The notes beneath the pieces were generated by a model. That model was not told the origin of the DNA. It was given only the letters and a program-made list of their open reading frames with translations, and searched no databases. A stretch of 64,000 nucleotides of DNA from Nocardioides potassii (GTDB lineage Bacteria > Actinomycetota > Actinomycetes > Propionibacteriales > Nocardioidaceae): NCBI RefSeq assembly GCF_021648885.1, contig NZ_JAKJHZ010000005.1:248001-312000 (forward strand). The letters are read 5' to 3'. Positions 16,313 through 24,912 of this stretch are shown piece by piece. Position numbers and translations under genes: made by a program. Position 1 is the stretch's first letter. Every line of letters begins with the position of its first letter.

Positions 16313-16921
16313 TCAGTCGCCGATCCCGCGCGCGTGGAGGGCGTCGCCGGACTCGTGGGCGCGGGCGACGACGCGGATCACGAAGGGGGAGAGGTACGCC
16401 CGCGGGTTGCGGTCGAGGCCGCGCGCCCGGGCCGCGTCGCGCGTCTCCCGCGCGATCGCGATCGTCCCGGGCAGCGCGCCGATCGTCAGCGCGACGGTGA
16501 GTGCCACGCGCTCCGGGTCGATGCCGACGAACCGCAGCGGCCGGGCCCACCGCGACAGGGCGTCGACCATCTCGTTGACCGAGGTGGTGGCGGTCAGCGA
16601 CAGCGCCGCCAGGCCGAGGCTGAGCAGGTCGAGGAAGGTCTCGGCCGCCTTCCCCGCGCCGTACCACCACCACTGGAACGCGCCCGCCACCAGCGCGACC
16701 ACTAGCACCCCGCGAGCTGCACGCCAGACCGAGCGCACCGGCACGCGGGCGAGCGCCGCGAGCAGCAGCGTGACGGCGAGGAAGGCGGGCGCAGTCCGCA
16801 CGTCGCGGACCACGACGATCGCCAGGCTCAGCACCGCCAGCCCGAGCACCTTCGCGCCGACCGGCAGCCGGTGGAGCACGGTGTCACCGGGCTGGTGGAG
16901 GCCAGCCATCAGGTCGCTCAT
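16313..16921 (-). CDS. bioN: ECF transporter transmembrane (T) component, biotin-type
   Basis: 202 residues with five to six hydrophobic segments and the cytoplasmic coupling motif ETRDAARARGLD (an A-R-G type helix that contacts the ATPase). This is the T subunit that couples the ATPase to the vitamin-binding S subunit in the plasma membrane. The ATG at 16921 overlaps the stop of bioM by four bases (ATGA), so translation is coupled. It is the last gene of bioY-bioM-bioN. Confidence 0.88.
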   Translation of the reverse strand: MSDLMAGLHQPGDTVLHRLPVGAKVLGLAVLSLAIVVVRDVRTAPAFLAVTLLLAALARVPVRSVWRAARGVLVVALVAGAFQWWWYGAGKAAETFLDLLSLGLAALSLTATTSVNEMVDALSRWARPLRFVGIDPERVALTVALTIGALPGTIAIARETRDAARARGLDRNPRAYLSPFVIRVVARAHESGDALHARGIGD

Positions 16922-17619
16922 CGCGAGTCGACCAGGCGGGTGTAGTGGTCGACCGACGAGGCCGGGTCGCCGTCGGCGACGACCCGGGCGTCGTCGACCA
17001 CGACGACCCGGTCGCAGCGGGCGGCGAGGTCGAGGTCGTGCGTGACCAGGACGAGCTGCTGGGTGAGCCCGAGCAGGGCGTCACCGATCCGACGGGTGTT
17101 GGCCCGGTCGAGCAGCGTCGTCGGCTCGTCGGCGACGACGACCCGCGGCTCGGTCGCCAGCACGCCGGCGAGAGCGAGGAGCTGGCGCTGGCCGCCGGAG
17201 AGCGAGTGGACCGAGTCGTGGGCGTGCTCCTCGAGACCGTTGGCTGCCAGCACGGCGAGCGCCCGCTCGCGTCGCGCGGACGCACCCGACACGGTGCGCC
17301 GCAGTGACAGCTCGACGTCCTCGACGCACGTCGGCATGACCAGCTGGGCGGCGGGGTCGGTGAAGCAGAACCCGACCAGCCGGCGGACGGCCGCGCCGTC
17401 GCGCACCACGTCCTTGCCGTCGACGGTGACGCGACCCGACGAGGGCCGCACCAAGCCGTTGAGCAGCCGGGCGAGCGTGGACTTGCCGGAGCCGTTGGCG
17501 CCGATCACCGCGACCCGCTGCTCGGTGAGGGTCAGCGTGGTGGGCGCGAGGATCTCGCGCTCGCCACGGCCGGGGAGGGGGACCCGTACGGCGGCGGCAT
17601 CGAGGTGGATCGAGGTCAA
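16918..17619 (-). CDS. bioM: ECF transporter ATPase, biotin-type
   Basis: 233 residues. Walker A GANGSGKSTLARLL, Q-loop region FCFTDPAAQLVMP, signature HSLSGGQRQLLALAGVLA, Walker B VVVADEPTTLLD and switch VTHD are all intact. It hydrolyses ATP to drive biotin import through BioN and BioY. The start is TTG at 17619, two bases after the bioY stop; the frame runs open further upstream only as an overlap shadow of bioY. Only one ATPase is present, as expected for BioMNY (group I ECF), where it forms a homodimer. Confidence 0.88.
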   Translation of the reverse strand: MTSIHLDAAAVRVPLPGRGEREILAPTTLTLTEQRVAVIGANGSGKSTLARLLNGLVRPSSGRVTVDGKDVVRDGAAVRRLVGFCFTDPAAQLVMPTCVEDVELSLRRTVSGASARRERALAVLAANGLEEHAHDSVHSLSGGQRQLLALAGVLATEPRVVVADEPTTLLDRANTRRIGDALLGLTQQLVLVTHDLDLAARCDRVVVVDDARVVADGDPASSVDHYTRLVDSR

Positions 17620-17621
17620 CG

Positions 17622-18230
17622 TCAGCGGCGCTGCAGCAGCTGCGGGAACGCCCGGTGCACCTCGGCGGCGATCATCGCGACGAGCGACGTCTTCACCAGG
17701 TCGCCCACCCAGAACGGCATGTCCCAGGTCGCGGCCTCGCGCCAGGAGACGTCGGCGTAGAGCTTCATCCCGGCGATGCCCATCGTGTGGATGACCAGCA
17801 CCGATGCGGCGAGGGAGCAGAAGAAGACGACGATCGCGCGGGTGCGCCGCTCGCGGGCGACGTACTGCACCAGGAAGCCGCCGACGAGCGCGGCGATGGG
17901 GAAGGACAGCAGGTAGCCGCCGCTGATGCCGGTGAAGACGCCGATGCCCGAGGAGTGCTCGGCGAAGACCGGGAGGCCGACGGCGCCGAGCGCGAGGTAG
18001 AGCGTGACGGCGGAGAAGCCGCGCACCGGTCCGAGGACGCAACCGGCCAGCATGACGGTCAGGGTCTGCAGCGTGATCGGGACGCCTGCGCTGCCGATCG
18101 GGATCGCGCCCACGTAGGCGCTCGCGCTGATCAGGGCGGCGAAGGCGGCGACGAGCGCGATGTCGCGCGTCGGGGACGACGAGCCCCGGACGTCCTCGTG
18201 GGTGTCCGCGGGCTGGGTCGTGGCGGTCAT
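17622..18230 (-). CDS. bioY: Biotin ECF transporter substrate-binding (S) component
   Basis: 202 residues, six hydrophobic segments. BioY hallmarks are present: GVPITLQTLTVMLAGCVLGP, FTGISGGYLLSFPIAALVGG and the C-terminal GDLVKTSLVAM. It binds biotin in the membrane and delivers it through BioMN. AAGGA lies 7 bases before the ATG. The promoter (TTGACG / TAACCT) overlaps a BioQ-like operator, so biotin status should control the whole operon. No biotin-synthesis genes lie in the window. Confidence 0.92.
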   Translation of the reverse strand: MTATTQPADTHEDVRGSSSPTRDIALVAAFAALISASAYVGAIPIGSAGVPITLQTLTVMLAGCVLGPVRGFSAVTLYLALGAVGLPVFAEHSSGIGVFTGISGGYLLSFPIAALVGGFLVQYVARERRTRAIVVFFCSLAASVLVIHTMGIAGMKLYADVSWREAATWDMPFWVGDLVKTSLVAMIAAEVHRAFPQLLQRR

Positions 18231-18254
18231 CCTGGATCCTTGCGTGCCGGGGAA

Positions 18255-18269
18255 CTGAACGGTGTTCAG
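18255..18269. promoter_or_regulatory. BioQ-type operator
   Basis: CTGAAC-GGT-GTTCAG is a perfect palindrome. Its TGAAC-N3-GTTCA core fits the site bound by BioQ, the TetR-type biotin repressor of corynebacteria and mycobacteria. It overlaps the bioY -10 element and lies 54 bases before the divergent tetR-type gene, so one site could control both. Confidence 0.8.
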
Positions 18270-18297
18270 GTTAGGGTGGCGGTGAGTACGACGTCAA
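18268..18297 (-). promoter_or_regulatory. bioYMN promoter
   Basis: On the minus strand TTGACG (18292-18297) and TAACCT (18268-18273) are 18 bases apart. Transcription would begin inside the BioQ-type operator, so repressor binding would block initiation. Confidence 0.7.
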
Positions 18298-18322
18298 CGC
18301 ATCAGCAGGCCGAGGAGGGTGT

Positions 18323-18889
18323 GTGGCCCATCACCGCAGCGACGTGCTGGCCCACGCGGTCGCCCTCCTCGACACCCACGGCCTGGCCGCCCTGACCATG
18401 CGCCGGCTGGGGGCGGAGCTCGAGGTGCAGCCGAGCGCGATCTACCACCACTTCGCCAGCAAGCAGGCGCTGCTCGCGGCGGTGGCCGACGAGATCCTCG
18501 CCCGCGGTGCGCGGCCGCGGAGCGCAGAGGCGTGGCCCGACCGGCTGCGGGAGGTCTGCTCCGAGCTGCGCCTGGCGATGCTCGCCGTCACCGACGGCGC
18601 TGATGTCGTCGCGACCGTGTGGGCCTTCGGGCTCGGCGCCGCGGCACCGGTGGCGGACCTCGAGAAGATCCTCACCGACGCCGACGTCCCCCACGCGCTG
18701 GTGCCGGTCGCGTCGCGGGCGCTCGTGCACTACGTCTTCGGCCACGCCTTCGAGGAGCAGACCGCCCGCCAGGCGGTCAGCCTCGGCGCCGTCGAGCGCT
18801 CGCTCGAGTCGCTGCCCGACTTCGACCTCGGGCTCGACCTCGTCATCGACGGCCTGCGCGCCCGCCTGTCCACCCAACCCGGTATCTAG
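18323..18889 (+). CDS. bioQ: TetR-family regulator, probable BioQ biotin repressor
   Basis: 188 residues. The HTH reads SDVLAHAVALLDTHG, ALTMRRLGAELEVQPSAIYH and HFASKQALLAAVADEIL, close to the TetR/TetR_C subtype. It diverges from bioYMN with a TGAAC-N3-GTTCA palindrome between, the arrangement expected of BioQ. BioQ responds to biotin status indirectly through biotin protein ligase in known cases. GAGGAGG lies 4 bases before the GTG. The name rests on operator and neighbours, not on diagnostic residues. Confidence 0.8.
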   Translation: MAHHRSDVLAHAVALLDTHGLAALTMRRLGAELEVQPSAIYHHFASKQALLAAVADEILARGARPRSAEAWPDRLREVCSELRLAMLAVTDGADVVATVWAFGLGAAAPVADLEKILTDADVPHALVPVASRALVHYVFGHAFEEQTARQAVSLGAVERSLESLPDFDLGLDLVIDGLRARLSTQPGI

Positions 18890-18948
18890 GGACGATGTGG
18901 TAGGCGATCCGGGCCTCGGACCTACCAGAACGTCCCTAGATGCCCGGG
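18878..18948. repeat. Long nested palindrome at a convergent gene junction
   Basis: Three stacked arm pairs: ATCTAGGGACG with CGTCCCTAGAT, TGGTAGG with CCTACCA, and TCCG with CGGA around GGCCT, flanked by CCGG bases. The tetR stop (TAG) lies inside the left arm and the pentapeptide gene ends 14 bases beyond. It probably terminates both transcripts; its length and lack of a T run also suit a dispersed cruciform element. Confidence 0.75.
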
Positions 18949-18961
18949 GCGGGGGAGCAGG

Positions 18962-19570
18962 TCAGGCGGTGGGGTCGACGTCCGCGCCGTGCAGCTCGGC
19001 GAGCAGGACCGCGCCGGCGAGGTCCAGGCGAGTCCTCTTGACGATCGCGGCCGACAGGTCGACCCCGTCGAGGCTCGCGCCGCGCAGGTCGGCGCGGTCG
19101 AGGACGGTGTCGCGCAGGACCGCGCGGTCGAGGCGGGCGCCGGCCAGCACGGCGAGGGTGAGGTCCGACATCGACAGGTCCGCCTCGCGCAGGTCGACGC
19201 CGCTGAGGTCGAGGCGCGAGAGGTTGGCGCCGCGGATCGTGACGCCGAGCCACGAGCCGCCGGTGACGGTCAGCGGGCGCAGGGTGCACTCGGTGAAGAC
19301 CGTGCCCACCAGCTTGCAGCCGTCGAGCGTCGCGTCGAAGAACGACGTGCGCCGGAAGTCGCACCCGACGAACGCCGTCGCCTGGTGGACCGATGCGTTG
19401 AACCGGCCGCCGTGGAAGGTGCAGCGCTCGAAGGTGGCGCCGGAGGTGGTGGCCTCGGTGAGGTCGACGTCGGTGAAGGTGCAGTCCGTGAAACGGGCCG
19501 CGCCGAGCTCGTCGCCGTACCAGTCGTCGCCGCGGTAGTGGTGGCCTTCGGCTGTCAGGGGCTCGGTCAC
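18962..19570 (-). CDS. Pentapeptide-repeat protein
   Basis: About 202 residues. From about residue 45 onward it reads as A(D/N)LxG-type pentapeptides, for example GANLSRLDLSGVDLREADLS and DRADLRGASLDGVDLS, which fold into a right-handed quadrilateral beta helix. The N-terminal half is more diverged (DCTFTDVDLTEA, ERCTFHGG). Some relatives protect DNA gyrase by mimicking DNA; others are scaffolds. This one cannot be assigned. The GTG at 19570 has TACGGT 7 bases upstream, which favours it over the GTG at 19579. Confidence 0.85.
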   Translation of the reverse strand: MTEPLTAEGHHYRGDDWYGDELGAARFTDCTFTDVDLTEATTSGATFERCTFHGGRFNASVHQATAFVGCDFRRTSFFDATLDGCKLVGTVFTECTLRPLTVTGGSWLGVTIRGANLSRLDLSGVDLREADLSMSDLTLAVLAGARLDRAVLRDTVLDRADLRGASLDGVDLSAAIVKRTRLDLAGAVLLAELHGADVDPTA

Positions 19571-19577
19571 GGCAGCC

Positions 19578-19583
19578 ACCGTA
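19578..19583 (-). promoter_or_regulatory. Leaderless-type -10 element of the pentapeptide gene
   Basis: TACGGT on the minus strand ends 7 bases before the GTG at 19570 and overlaps the alternative GTG at 19579, so it selects the inner start. Confidence 0.5.
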
Positions 19584-19611
19584 TCGACGGCTCCGAGCGG
19601 GGAGGGGCCGA

Positions 19612-19617
19612 TAGGGT
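19612..19617 (+). promoter_or_regulatory. Leaderless-type -10 element of the sulfotransferase gene
   Basis: TAGGGT lies 6 bases before the GTG at 19624. Confidence 0.55.
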
Positions 19618-19623
19618 CGTGCC

Positions 19624-20265
19624 GTGATCGCGTCCCACCAGCACCGCTTCATCTTCCTCAAGACCCGCAAGACCGCGGGCACGAGCGTCGAGATCGCGCT
19701 GTCGAAGGTGTGCGGGCCGGACGACATCATCACCGAGATCAGCCCCGAGGACGAGAAGCTCCGCGTGGCCGCCGGCGGTCGGCCCCCGCAGAACTTCGAG
19801 TCGCCGCCGCTGGAGCGCAAGGCGTACAACCACATGGGCGCCAAGGCGGTCCGCGACCTCGTGGGCCAGCAGACCTTTGACGAGTACTTCACCTTCGCGA
19901 TCGAGCGGAACCCCTGGGACGCGGTCGTCTCGCTCTACTTCTGGAAGTACAAGGACCGCGACGAGCTGCCCGACTTCGAGGACTACGTCCAGGAGATCTG
20001 GATCGAGCAGCTCGCCAACAACCGCCGGCTCTACCGGATCCGCGGCCAGATGGTGCTCGACCGGGTGCTGCGCTACGAGTCGCTCGACGCGGAGCTCGAC
20101 GAGGTGTGGGACCAGCTCGCCCTCCCCGGGCGACCCGACCTGCCGCGCGCCAAGGGCAACGCGCGACCTGCCGGGCACTACCGGGAGCTCTACTCGCCGG
20201 CCTCGAAGCAGCGGGTCGCCGACGTCTTCGCCGACACGATCGAGGCCTTCGGCTACGAGTTCTGA
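19624..20265 (+). CDS. Sulfotransferase-family protein
   Basis: 213 residues. The N-terminus FIFLKTRKTAGTSVEIALSK is the 5'-phosphosulfate loop, and FAIERNPWDAVVSLYFWK is the 3'-phosphate-binding strand and helix of PAPS-dependent sulfotransferases. The acceptor is unknown; no sulfation or polysaccharide cluster lies around it. It is short for the family but has both PAPS motifs. Its last 13 bases overlap the convergent gene at 20253. The start is set by the leaderless TAGGGT element. Confidence 0.82.
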   Translation: MIASHQHRFIFLKTRKTAGTSVEIALSKVCGPDDIITEISPEDEKLRVAAGGRPPQNFESPPLERKAYNHMGAKAVRDLVGQQTFDEYFTFAIERNPWDAVVSLYFWKYKDRDELPDFEDYVQEIWIEQLANNRRLYRIRGQMVLDRVLRYESLDAELDEVWDQLALPGRPDLPRAKGNARPAGHYRELYSPASKQRVADVFADTIEAFGYEF

Positions 20266-21173
20266 GCCGGCTCGGGCACGACACCGAGCAGCCGATCGCA
20301 CTCCGCGACCAGCCGCGCCCGCAGGGGTGCGCCGCGCTCGGCAAACCCGCGCTGCGCCTCGACGTAGGCCGCCTTGCCCTCCGCCGTCTCGATCCGGACG
20401 GGCTCGAAGCCGAGGTCCGCGAGGTCGTACGGCGCCGCCCGCATGTCGAGCACGCGGATGTCGCGCGCGAGCTCGAAGCAGTCGGCGACCAGGTCGCTCG
20501 AGATCATCGGCGTCAACCGGAAGGCGTGCTTGTAGAGGTCCATCCCGGCGTGGAGACAGCCGGGCTGCTCGAAAGCGGGACGGTCGTCGCGGCCGGGCTG
20601 GAGGGTGTTGAGCGGCTGGGCGGTCGGGGTGAAGAAGCGGAACGCGTCGAAGTGCGAGCAGCCGATCCGGTGGGACTCGACGACCGCGTCGGTGCCGGCG
20701 GCGCCGAGCCGGAGCGGCCAGTCGTGGCGCGTGCCGTGCTGGTCGGCGCGGTGCACCATCGCCCACTCGTGCAGGCCGAAGCAGCCGAACTGCGGCGTCC
20801 GCCCGGCGGTGGCGCTCAGCAGGTTGTGGAGCTGCCCGAGGAGCGCTCGTTGCGAGGCGACGTACGCCTCCGCGACGGCGACCACCGCATCCGATGGTCG
20901 AGGAGGGCGCCCCGCGCTCGTCACGAGACCCCGGACAGGGGAGTAGCCCTTGAGGCCGGCGTGGTCCTCGGCATCCTCCAGCGCGATCCCGAAGCCCGGG
21001 TGCCAGCGGCGCAGCTGGGCGGGACGGTGGGAGTAGTAGGTGAAGAGGAAGTCGTGCACCGGGTGCTTGACCTGCTCCGCGCGACGGGCGAGATGCGGCT
21101 CGACGAACGCGTCGACGCGCGCCGCGTGGGCAGCGGCCCGCGCGCGCCAGTCTGGACCGGTCAGCACCTGCAC
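20253..21173 (-). CDS. Conserved actinobacterial protein, often labelled 3-methyladenine DNA glycosylase
   Basis: About 306 residues, soluble. Recognisable blocks are HPVHDFLFTYYSHRPAQLRR, HEWAMVHRADQHGTRHDWPL and CLHAGMDLYKHAFRLTPM, typical of an actinobacterial family commonly named 3-methyladenine DNA glycosylase. I see no helix-hairpin-helix or AAG motif that would support that activity, so the function is best left open. The GTG at 21173 follows TAGCCT by 7 bases. A copy of the dispersed GGTCTCGTGAC repeat (20895-20930) is read through in frame, adding residues around RGLVTSAGRPPRPSDAV. Confidence 0.75.
   Translation of the reverse strand: MQVLTGPDWRARAAAHAARVDAFVEPHLARRAEQVKHPVHDFLFTYYSHRPAQLRRWHPGFGIALEDAEDHAGLKGYSPVRGLVTSAGRPPRPSDAVVAVAEAYVASQRALLGQLHNLLSATAGRTPQFGCFGLHEWAMVHRADQHGTRHDWPLRLGAAGTDAVVESHRIGCSHFDAFRFFTPTAQPLNTLQPGRDDRPAFEQPGCLHAGMDLYKHAFRLTPMISSDLVADCFELARDIRVLDMRAAPYDLADLGFEPVRIETAEGKAAYVEAQRGFAERGAPLRARLVAECDRLLGVVPEPAQNS
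20895..20930 (-). repeat. REP-like repeat inside a coding sequence, copy 2
   Basis: Read on the minus strand it begins GGTCTCGTGAC and ends CCTCCTCGACCA, the same ends as the left half of the elements at 14672 and 45577, with a diverged GC-rich middle. It lies within the gene at 20253-21173 and keeps the frame open. Confidence 0.65.
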
Positions 21174-21180
21174 CGACGAG

Positions 21181-21186
21181 AGGCTA
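21181..21186 (-). promoter_or_regulatory. Leaderless-type -10 element
   Basis: TAGCCT on the minus strand ends 7 bases before the GTG at 21173. Confidence 0.5.
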
Positions 21187-21219
21187 GTCCGCGGCGCGCG
21201 TGAGCAGCACACTGACGAG

Positions 21220-22584
21220 ATGATCGACCGCAGCGCCGGCCTCGACCGTGCCCACGCCCTGGCCCGCGAGTGGCTGGACTCGCTCGCCGAACGGCCCGTC
21301 CCACCGCGCCTCGACAGCGACGGCGTCGCGGCGCGCCTGGTGCGCGAGCTGCCCGACGGACCCACCGACACCGCAGCGGTCGTCGACGAGCTCGCCGCGG
21401 CCTGCGACCCCGGCCTGACCGCGATGCCGGGAGGCCGCTTCTTCGGCTTCGTCATCGGCGGGACCCATCCCGCCGCCCTCGCCGTCGACTGGCTGGTCAG
21501 CGCGTGGGACCAGAACACCGGACTGCGCGTGGTCACGCCCGCCCACTCGGCGGTCGAGGACCTCACCGAGGCCTGGCTGCTCGACCTGCTCGGCCTGCCC
21601 GCGGCGAGCGCCGTCGGCTTCGTCACCGGCGGAACGATGGCGAACTTCACCTGCCTGGCCGCCGCCCGCGACGAGGTCCTCCGCCGCGCCGGCTGGGACG
21701 TCGCGAACCAGGGACTGCTGGGCTCGCCCGGCGTACGGGTCCTGGTGGGCGCGGAGCGGCACGACACCATCGACCTCGCACTCCGGTACCTCGGTCTGGG
21801 CGCACCCGAGGCCGTGGCGGCCGACGAGCAGGGGCGCATCGAGGCGGCGGCCCTGGCGGCTGCGCTCGAAGCGGGAGACGGGCGGCCGACGATCGTCTGC
21901 CTCCAGGCGGGCAACGTGCACTCGGGCGCCTTCGACCCCTTCGAGGAGACCATTGCGGCGGCGCACGACGCCGGGGCGTGGGTGCACATCGACGGCGCGT
22001 TCGGCCTGTTCGCGGCGGCCTCGCCCGGGCGGCGGCACCTGACCGCGGGCTACGAGGCCGCCGACTCCTGGGCGACCGACGCCCACAAGACCCTCAATGT
22101 CCCCTACGACTGCGGCCTCGCGATCGTGCGCGACCGCGCGGCGCTGCGGGCCGCGATGGGCATGCACGGCGACTACCTGATCTTCGACGCGGCGGGCGAG
22201 CCGATGGACAAGGTGCCGGAGATCAGCCGCCGGGGACGGGCGTTCCCGGTCTGGGCGGTGCTGCGCGCCCTCGGCCGCGACGGGGTCGCCGCGCTCGTCG
22301 ACGGCTACTGCGCGCACGCGCGGGCCTTCGCCGACGGCATCGCGGCGATCGACGGAGCCGAGGTGCTCAACGACGTGGTGTTCACTCAGGTGTGCGCCGC
22401 CTTCGGGGACGACGACGCCACGCGTGCGGTGGTCGACGCGATGCTCGCGGACGGTACGGCGTGGACCACGGGCTCGCGGTGGCGCGGTCGCGCCGTCCTG
22501 CGGGTGAGCGTCACCAACTGGTCGACGACCACCGCCGACGTCGAGGCTGCTCTCGATGCGCTGGGGCGTGCGGCTGCTCGATAG
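21220..22584 (+). CDS. PLP-dependent group II decarboxylase-like enzyme
   Basis: 454 residues. Substrate-side block GGRFFGFVIGGTHPAALAVD, GFVTGGTMANFTCLAAAR (phosphate contact), WVHIDGAFGLFA (PLP Asp) and SWATDAHKTLNVPYDCG, with the Schiff-base Lys after His. This is the aromatic-L-amino-acid / tyrosine / glutamate decarboxylase fold. The substrate is not predictable. It could make an amine, or act in a catabolic route with the FAH-family gene that follows 10 bases later. The ATG at 21220 is the only sensible start; in-frame codons upstream lie in the divergent gene. Confidence 0.85.
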   Translation: MIDRSAGLDRAHALAREWLDSLAERPVPPRLDSDGVAARLVRELPDGPTDTAAVVDELAAACDPGLTAMPGGRFFGFVIGGTHPAALAVDWLVSAWDQNTGLRVVTPAHSAVEDLTEAWLLDLLGLPAASAVGFVTGGTMANFTCLAAARDEVLRRAGWDVANQGLLGSPGVRVLVGAERHDTIDLALRYLGLGAPEAVAADEQGRIEAAALAAALEAGDGRPTIVCLQAGNVHSGAFDPFEETIAAAHDAGAWVHIDGAFGLFAAASPGRRHLTAGYEAADSWATDAHKTLNVPYDCGLAIVRDRAALRAAMGMHGDYLIFDAAGEPMDKVPEISRRGRAFPVWAVLRALGRDGVAALVDGYCAHARAFADGIAAIDGAEVLNDVVFTQVCAAFGDDDATRAVVDAMLADGTAWTTGSRWRGRAVLRVSVTNWSTTTADVEAALDALGRAAAR

Positions 22585-22587
22585 GCT
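22582..22587 (+). promoter_or_regulatory. Leaderless-type -10 element of the FAH-family gene
   Basis: TAGGCT lies 6 bases before the ATG at 22594; its first three bases are the stop codon of the preceding gene. Confidence 0.55.
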
Positions 22588-22593
22588 CGGTGC

Positions 22594-23421
22594 ATGCGCA
22601 TCTGCAGGTTCAGCACGGGCGAGGAGCCGCGGTTCGGCGTCGTCACGGGGGACGTCGACCAGTTCGGCCAGCCCGCCGAGGACTCCGTCGTCGTGCCCCT
22701 TGCCGGCGACCCGCTCTACGTCGGGATCAAGCTCCTCGACGAGGAGCACCGGCTCAACGACGTACGACTCCTCGCGCCGGTCATCCCGCGCAGCAAGGTG
22801 GTCGGGATCGGGCGCAACTACGCCGCCCACGCCGCCGAGCTGGGGCACGACCTGCCCGACGAGCCGCTGATGTTCCTCAAGCCCAACACCACCGTCGTCG
22901 GCCCGGGCGACCCGATCTACTACCCGCCGCAGACGAGCAACCTGCACTACGAGGGCGAGCTCGCCGTCGTGATCGGGCGGATCTGTCGTGACGTCCCCGC
23001 GGAGCAGGCCACCGACGTGATCTTCGGCTACACGATCGCGAACGACGTGACCGCGCGCGACCTGCAGAAGTCCGACGTGCAGTTCACCCGCGCCAAGGGC
23101 TTCGACTCGTTCTGCCCGGTGGGTCCGTGGATCGAGACCGACCTCGACCCGCATGACTTCAACGACGGCCGCGCCGTGCAGACCTACCTCAACGGCGACG
23201 TCGTCCAGGACGGGTCCACCGCCGACATGATCTTCGACGTGCCGACCCTCGTCGCACACGTCTCGTCGGTCATGACGCTGCTCCCCGGCGACCTGATCCT
23301 CACCGGCACTCCCGAGGGTGTCGGCCCCATGCAGGTCGGCGACGAGGTGGAGATCTCGATCGCCGGCATCGGCGCCCTGGCCAACCCCGTCGCCCTCCGA
23401 TCCCCGAACCCCGGAAGCTGA
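22594..23421 (+). CDS. Fumarylacetoacetate hydrolase-family protein
   Basis: 275 residues. The C-terminal FAH domain shows [16 protein letters not shown], the metal-binding [19 protein letters not shown] and [14 protein letters not shown]. Family members hydrolyse or decarboxylate acylpyruvates and 2-hydroxyhepta-2,4-dienedioates with a divalent metal in the cytoplasm. Many actinobacterial copies sit next to gltX as here, with no fixed pathway. It is separated from gltX by 8 bases, so the two are probably co-transcribed. A promoter element of its own lies at 22582. Confidence 0.88.
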   Translation: MRICRFSTGEEPRFGVVTGDVDQFGQPAEDSVVVPLAGDPLYVGIKLLDEEHRLNDVRLLAPVIPRSKVVGIGRNYAAHAAELGHDLPDEPLMFLKPNTTVVGPGDPIYYPPQTSNLHYEGELAVVIGRICRDVPAEQATDVIFGYTIANDVTARDLQKSDVQFTRAKGFDSFCPVGPWIETDLDPHDFNDGRAVQTYLNGDVVQDGSTADMIFDVPTLVAHVSSVMTLLPGDLILTGTPEGVGPMQVGDEVEISIAGIGALANPVALRSPNPGS

Positions 23422-23429
23422 GCCCCCAC

Positions 23430-24896
23430 ATGTCGTCGCCCGTCCGCGTCCGTTTCTGCCCCTCGCCCACCGGTTCGCCGCACGTCGGCCTGGTCCGCAC
23501 GGCCCTGTTCAACTGGGCCTTCGCGCGCCACCACGGCGGGCAGATCGTCTTCCGCATGGAGGACACCGACCGCGAGCGCAGCACCCAGGAGTCCTACGAC
23601 GCCATCGTCGAGCTGTGGCGCTGGCTGGGACTGGACTGGGACGAGGGCATCGAGGTCGGCGGCCCGCACGGTCCCTACCTCCAGAGCGAGCGCGGCGACA
23701 TCTACCGCGACGTGCTGGCCAGGCTCCGCGAGTCGTCGTACTCCTACGACTGCTTCTGCACGAACGACGAGGTGGCCGCCCGGCGCCAGGCGTCCGGCTC
23801 CAAGATGCAGGGGTACGACGGCTTCTGCCGCGAGCTGTCCGACGAGCAGCGTGCGGCCTTCGAGGCCGAGGGCCGCTCGCCGATCGTGCGCTTCCGGATG
23901 CCCGACGGCTCGATCACGTGGACCGACGCGGTCCGCGGCGACATCACCTTCGAGTCCGAGAACGTGCCGGACTTCGCGCTGTCGCGCGCCAACGGCGACC
24001 CGCTCTACACGCTCGTGAACCCCGTCGACGACGCGCTCATGGAGATCACCCACGTCCTGCGCGGCGAGGACCTGCTGTCCAGCACCCCGCGCCAGCTCGC
24101 GCTCCTCGACGCGCTCGTCGAGCTGGGCGTGGCCAAGCAGGTGCCGGTCTACGGCCACCTGCCCTACGTCATGGGCCAAGGCAACAAGAAGCTCTCCAAG
24201 CGCGACCCCGAGGCGCACGCGCTCGCCTACCGCGAGCAGGGGTTCCTGCCCGAGGGCCTGCTCAACTACCTTGCGCTGCTCGGCTGGGCGATCGCCGCCG
24301 ACCGCGACATCTTCTCGATGCAGGAGATGGTCGACGCGTTCGACATCAAGGACGTCAACCCCAACCCGGCGCGCTTCGACCTCAAGAAGGCCGAGGCCAT
24401 CAACGCCTCCCACATGCGGCTGCTGTCCGTCGAGGACATCACCCACCGCGCGCTGCCGTTCCTCAAGCAGGCCGGGGTCGTCAGCGACCCGGTGAGCGAC
24501 GCCGACGCCCAGCTGCTCGAGCTCGCGATGCCCCTCGTTGCGGAGCGGATCAACAAGCTCACCGAGGCAGCACCCATGCTCGGCTTCCTCTTCGTCGACG
24601 AGGCCGCGTTCGAGCGCGACCCCGACGACGTCGCCAAGCTGCTCGACGACACCGGTCGCGGCGTCGTCCAGGCGTCGTACGACGCCCTCTCCGGGCTGCC
24701 CGAGTGGTCCACCTCGGCCATCGAGGAGGCGCTGCGGGTGGCGTTGATCGAGGGCATGGAGCTCAAGCCGCGCGTCGCCTTCGGCCCCGTGCGGGTGGCG
24801 ATCACCGGCAAGCGCATCAGCCCGCCGCTGTTCGAGTCGATGGAGCTGCTGGGTCGCGAGCGGAGCCTGGGCCGGTTGCAGTCGGCGCTCACCTGA
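23430..24896 (+). CDS. gltX: Glutamyl-tRNA synthetase
   Basis: 488 residues. Class I synthetase motifs: [20 protein letters not shown] (HIGH-equivalent), [13 protein letters not shown] (KMSKS-equivalent KLSKR), plus [11 protein letters not shown]. It charges tRNA-Glu with glutamate. Being discriminating or not cannot be judged. The gene sits about 1.3 kb before tRNA-Glu(CUC) and tRNA-Gln(CUG). Confidence 0.96.
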   Translation: MSSPVRVRFCPSPTGSPHVGLVRTALFNWAFARHHGGQIVFRMEDTDRERSTQESYDAIVELWRWLGLDWDEGIEVGGPHGPYLQSERGDIYRDVLARLRESSYSYDCFCTNDEVAARRQASGSKMQGYDGFCRELSDEQRAAFEAEGRSPIVRFRMPDGSITWTDAVRGDITFESENVPDFALSRANGDPLYTLVNPVDDALMEITHVLRGEDLLSSTPRQLALLDALVELGVAKQVPVYGHLPYVMGQGNKKLSKRDPEAHALAYREQGFLPEGLLNYLALLGWAIAADRDIFSMQEMVDAFDIKDVNPNPARFDLKKAEAINASHMRLLSVEDITHRALPFLKQAGVVSDPVSDADAQLLELAMPLVAERINKLTEAAPMLGFLFVDEAAFERDPDDVAKLLDDTGRGVVQASYDALSGLPEWSTSAIEEALRVALIEGMELKPRVAFGPVRVAITGKRISPPLFESMELLGRERSLGRLQSALT

Positions 24897-24912
24897 GCGA
24901 CGGACGACCATC

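Noticed and set aside
18255..18269. Possible LexA box in the bioY gap
   Set aside because: GAAC and GTTC are separated by 3 bases, not 4, and the site fits BioQ by sequence and neighbours.
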